From the NCBI GenBank assembly GCA_031292665.1, contig JARLGR010000211.1, forward strand, positions 1 to 39,404: DNA of 39,404 nucleotides. The letters are read 5' to 3'. Source of the stretch: Mycobacterium sp. Lineage in GTDB: Bacteria; Actinomycetota; Actinomycetes; Mycobacteriales; Mycobacteriaceae. This document shows, one piece after another, positions 36,837 through 39,404 of the stretch; the stretch's first letter is position 1; every line of letters begins with the position of its first letter. The notes below the pieces were generated by a model. It saw only the letters and a program-made list of their open reading frames with translations, searched no databases and was not told where the DNA came from. The position numbers and the translations under genes are program-made.

Positions 36837-36902
36837 TCAGTCGGGTGCGATGGGAAGTCCGGGACACACAGTCATGTGGGGAATGCCAGGGGACACCCAG
36901 TC
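36837..36902 (-). pseudogene. Detached 3' end of a TIR-WD40 gene (copy C)
   Basis: 22 codons reading DWVSPGIPHMTVCPGLPIAPD-stop, in the same orientation as the intact gene and followed by the same 3'-flank repeat (36716-36838). Upstream of it the WD40 coding part is missing; the direct repeat begins at 36904 instead. It suggests a former tandem pair of such genes, one of them lost. Confidence 0.8.
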
Positions 36903-36903
36903 G

Positions 36904-37071
36904 CCCTTACACTCTTGGGGCTGGAACCCACGGTTCGGGCCGACGGTGCGGTGCATCGCAAGTCTTGAAGCGGGATGGCTGAGTGTCTGCTCCGGAGCAT
37001 GGTCGTCGTCGGACCTCATCGCAGCACCGATATAACAGACACGTCTGGTCAGCGGTGACGCGATATTGATG
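36904..37071 (+). repeat. Direct repeat, right copy (~168 bp)
   Basis: Partner of 31180-31344. It contains CAGAC-AC-GTCTG and GTCA-GCGG-TGAC palindromes near its right end. It abuts relic copy C, whereas the left copy is 128 bp from relic copy A, which is inverted. Confidence 0.85.
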
Positions 37072-37214
37072 GGTCCCGACGGCGTTCGCGGCAGGGATGC
37101 TCACCCACCCCTGGCCGGACGAGACGTTATCCACTGTTGTCCAGCAGTCGGCTTCGCTACAGAGGCGGTAGGCCACGCGATTCAATCGCGCGGACGGTGG
37201 GAGAACCGAATGCC

Positions 37215-38588
37215 TTAGTGCGGCGGCAGTTTCACCACCCGATTGAAATCCTGGTCGGCGACGTAGACGGCACCCGCGGTGTCCACCGCCACACCATCTG
37301 GATCGATGTCGGTGAACGGCAGCACGGTTAAGGTGCTCGACCCGCTCGCCAGTTTCACCACCCGATGGTTGCGTTTGTCGGCGACGTACACGTTGCCGGC
37401 GTTGTCCACCGCCACACCCGAGGGTGCGTTGAGGCCGACGAACGGCAGATCGGTTTGCGTGCTCGACCCTGCCGCCAGTTTGAACACTCGATCGGATTGA
37501 CTGTTGGTGACGTACACGGTGCCGGCGCTGTCCACCGCCACGCCGTAGGGCCACGTGAGGTCGGTGAACGGCAGCGCGTTCTGGGTGCTCGACCCGGCCG
37601 CCAGTTCCACGACCTGCTTGTTGCCGTTATCGGCAACGTACACGTTGCCGGCGCTGTTGACGGCCACGCCGAGGGGTGCGTTGAGGCCGGTGAACGGCAG
37701 TGCGGTCGGGGTGGTCGCCGCGGCTGGCAGCTCGAGCACCCGGTTGTTGCCCCGGTCGACCACGTACACGGCGCCCGTGGAGTCGACGGCCACACCTTCG
37801 GGAAAGATGTGGCCGGTGAAGGGCAGTACGACCTGCCGCGACGCCGGTTTAAGCCCTATCAACACAAACGCCACGACGGCGACGATCACGACCACGACCA
37901 CGACCACGACCGCGCCGGCGATGATCCACGGTGTGCGGCTGCGCCGCGCCGCTGGGGCCTGGGGCGGGGCCGGCTCGATCGGACAGCAGACCGTGCCCAT
38001 GATCATGTCGGCGATCGTCTGCCGTTTCGCGGTGAACAACGGCAGCAGGTAGCCGATGTAGCAGATCCCGTCCAGGAAGTGGGCGATCTGGCGCACGGTC
38101 GACAATCCGAAGCCGATCGGCTGCCCGCTGCGTTCGCTGACCACCTTGAACTTCAGCACCGACTTACCGATGCTCGAACCGGTGGTGCCTTGGCGGTAGG
38201 CCCAGTTCCAGATCCAGTACGCCAGCGCCACCAGACCAAAGATCAGTGCGATGATGGCTCCGATGATGGGTCCCATGCCCGACGTGCTGCACGAGGTGGC
38301 GCCGGTGCTCGGGTCGAATGTGCAGGACTTGTCGCCGATCGTGTCGCCGATCGCTAGGGCGATCACTGGGCAGGCGTAGAGGAGGATCACGAAGGGAATG
38401 CGGTCGATGATGTTGGCGCCGACACGCCTGATCCAGGATGTGTAGGCGATGACCCCGTGAGCCTCCGTCCACCGGCGCCGAGCCTCGCCTGGCGGATTCC
38501 CGGCGCCCGGCGAAGGCGGTTGATAACCCCTGGATGGCGGGGGGGGCGGATAACCGCCGGGCGACGGAGTTGGCAGTTGTTCGGTCAT
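37215..38588 (-). CDS. RDD membrane domain fused to an NHL beta-propeller sensor
   Basis: 457 residues. A proline-rich N terminus (TPSPGGYPPPPPSRGYQPPS) leads to an RDD domain at about 50-205 with three TM helices (SWIRRVGANIIDRIPF, GPIIGAIIALIFGLVALAYW). A further TM, a run of valines, is at about 226-250. Then come five NHL repeats (e.g. LNAPLGVAVNSAGNVYVADN) very like the extracellular PknD sensor propeller. PknD has six blades and a kinase; here the kinase is replaced by RDD. ATG 38588 with AAGG upstream is preferred over GTG 38603. Role unknown; an extracytoplasmic binding sensor is inferred. Confidence 0.85.
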   Translation of the reverse strand: MTEQLPTPSPGGYPPPPPSRGYQPPSPGAGNPPGEARRRWTEAHGVIAYTSWIRRVGANIIDRIPFVILLYACPVIALAIGDTIGDKSCTFDPSTGATSCSTSGMGPIIGAIIALIFGLVALAYWIWNWAYRQGTTGSSIGKSVLKFKVVSERSGQPIGFGLSTVRQIAHFLDGICYIGYLLPLFTAKRQTIADMIMGTVCCPIEPAPPQAPAARRSRTPWIIAGAVVVVVVVVIVAVVAFVLIGLKPASRQVVLPFTGHIFPEGVAVDSTGAVYVVDRGNNRVLELPAAATTPTALPFTGLNAPLGVAVNSAGNVYVADNGNKQVVELAAGSSTQNALPFTDLTWPYGVAVDSAGTVYVTNSQSDRVFKLAAGSSTQTDLPFVGLNAPSGVAVDNAGNVYVADKRNHRVVKLASGSSTLTVLPFTDIDPDGVAVDTAGAVYVADQDFNRVVKLPPH

Positions 38589-38649
38589 TGGCCGAGCCTT
38601 CACTGATGCGGCTAGCTACTTCGACCTGAAAAAGTCGGGCGTGGCTAAG

Positions 38650-38697
38650 CCTTGGTGAGGTATTGAACTGGGACGATGGCCTCGAACCCTTGGTGAG
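38650..38697 (+). repeat. Short direct repeat CCTTGGTGAG x2
   Basis: CCTTGGTGAG at 38650-38659 and 38688-38697; the second copy forms part of the loop and inner stem of the hairpin at 38673-38716. Possibly part of the left end of the insertion sequence. Confidence 0.5.
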
Positions 38698-38716
38698 AAG
38701 GATTCGAGGCCATCGT
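38673..38716 (+). promoter_or_regulatory. Long hairpin ending at the transposase start codon
   Basis: ACGATGGCCTCGAA (38673-38686) pairs perfectly with 38703-38716; an inner CCTT/AAGG pairing and a GGTGAG loop complete it. The right arm includes the first two bases of the GTG start at 38715, so folding in a read-through RNA would hide the start. Confidence 0.7.
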
Positions 38717-39404
38717 GTTTCGTACTGTAAGCGATCAGATGTCGCTGTGGGAGGCGGTACTGCCTCCGGAACTGCTGAAGTTGCCCGACGAGTTGGCGCG
38801 GGTCGACGCATTGTTGGATGATCCGGCGTTTTTTACACCGTTCGTGCCTTTTTCGACCTGCGGATCGGGCGTCCCTCGACGCCGACGGAAACCTATCTGC
38901 GGTTGATGTTCCTGAAGTTCTGCTACCGGCTGGGCTATGAGTCGTTGTGTCGGGAGGTCGGCGATTCGATCACCTGGCGCCGGTTCTGCCGGATTCCGCT
39001 GGACGGGGCGGTGCCGCATCCGACGACGTTGATGAAGCTGTCCACCCGGTGCGGGGCCGCCGCGGTCGACGGACTCAATGAGGCGTTGTTGGCCAAGGCG
39101 GCCGAAGCGAAACTGCTGCGCACCAACCGAGTGCGGGCCGACACCACGGTAGCGCCGGCGAACGTGGCCTATCCCACCGACTCGGGGTTGCTGGCCAAGG
39201 CGGTGCGACGGATCGCGGTGACCTCTCGGCGGATCCAGGCCGCCGGCGGCGCGGTGCGCACCCGGGTCCGCGACCGCTCCCGCGCCGCGGGCAAGCGGGC
39301 CCACGCGGTCGCGTCGAAACTGCGCTCTCGCGCCGCGGTGGGCCGCGACGAGGCCACGGCCGCGGTGCTCAAGAGCACCGGTGAGCTGGCCGAGCTGGCT
39401 GAGA
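38715..39404 (+). pseudogene. DUF772/ISNCY-type transposase, -1 frameshift, runs off the window
   Basis: The first frame gives MFRTVSDQMSLWEAVLPPEL to FFTPFVPF and ends at 38906. The protein continues in the -1 frame from about 38852: FDLRIGRPSTPTETYLRLMF, RLGYESLCREVGDSITWRRF, HPTTLMKL, RADTTV, open to the window edge. The shift falls at a five-T run (CCTTTTTCG), where a tRNA could slip back one base, so programmed frameshifting, decay or a sequencing error are all possible. Beyond the window the catalytic C terminus is not visible. Confidence 0.8.

Noticed and set aside
37072-37214. Minus-strand frame with SEADCWTTVDNVSSGQGWVS
   Set aside because: Looks somewhat protein-like, but there is no start, no known motif and it runs into the direct repeat; could be a relic but unsupported.
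30516-39404. attR copy of the tRNA 3' end within the window
   Set aside because: No second copy of the T-arm/acceptor sequence was found downstream.

Overview
The window is GC-rich and reads as a non-tuberculous Mycobacterium chromosome. The basis is gene-by-gene resemblance, from memory, to the M. tuberculosis block Rv1626-Rv1638, plus many genes whose start codon lies 6-9 nt after a TANNNT box (the mycobacterial leaderless pattern) and a MIRU-like element. The species cannot be fixed from the sequence alone.

Region 1 (1-9050), conserved core: uvrA (5' half, minus), an MBL-fold hydrolase (Rv1637c-like), a universal stress protein (Rv1636), the GT-C mannosyltransferase of the LAM mannose cap (Rv1635c), an MFS efflux pump (Rv1634) and uvrB. 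These are followed by a small two-gene ATGA-coupled operon of unknown function.

Region 2 (9060-20510), an accessory insertion in the uvrB-coaE interval. A PknF-type membrane Ser/Thr kinase is divergent from an Rv1747-type FHA-FHA-ABC exporter. Next come a DUF402 protein (Rv1632c-like), a HAD phosphatase fused to a HerA-like P-loop ATPase, a decayed NERD-domain gene, an IS256-family element, a TIGR03085-like metal-binding enzyme, an unknown protein and a small secreted protein.

Region 3 (20517-30589), conserved core again: coaE (with GrpB domain), rpsA, a DMT/YdcZ transporter, polA, a membrane protein, a transposase relic, the DUF35/thiolase pair (Rv1628c/Rv1627c) joined by a MIRU-like element, pdtaR, and an atypical tRNA with a Leu(CAA) anticodon.

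Region 4 (30590-39404), a genomic island starting at that tRNA. A frameshifted tyrosine integrase relic abuts a stray 3' end of a TIR-WD40 gene. Two copies of a ~167 bp direct repeat then bracket (i) a three-part TPR/SLOG/class III nucleotidyl cyclase gene with foreign, alphaproteobacteria-like codon use, (ii) a short gene relic, and (iii) a TIR-TM-WD40 protein with 14 repeats. Outside the right repeat lie an RDD-NHL membrane sensor and a frameshifted transposase whose start codon lies at the edge of a long hairpin.

The cyclase plus TIR-WD40 pair is the best candidate for an undescribed system. A nucleotide-cyclase signalling enzyme sits beside a putative NAD-cleaving TIR receptor on mobile DNA, which recalls Pycsar/CBASS logic but lacks any recognisable cyclic-nucleotide-binding effector domain. 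Its function is inference only.
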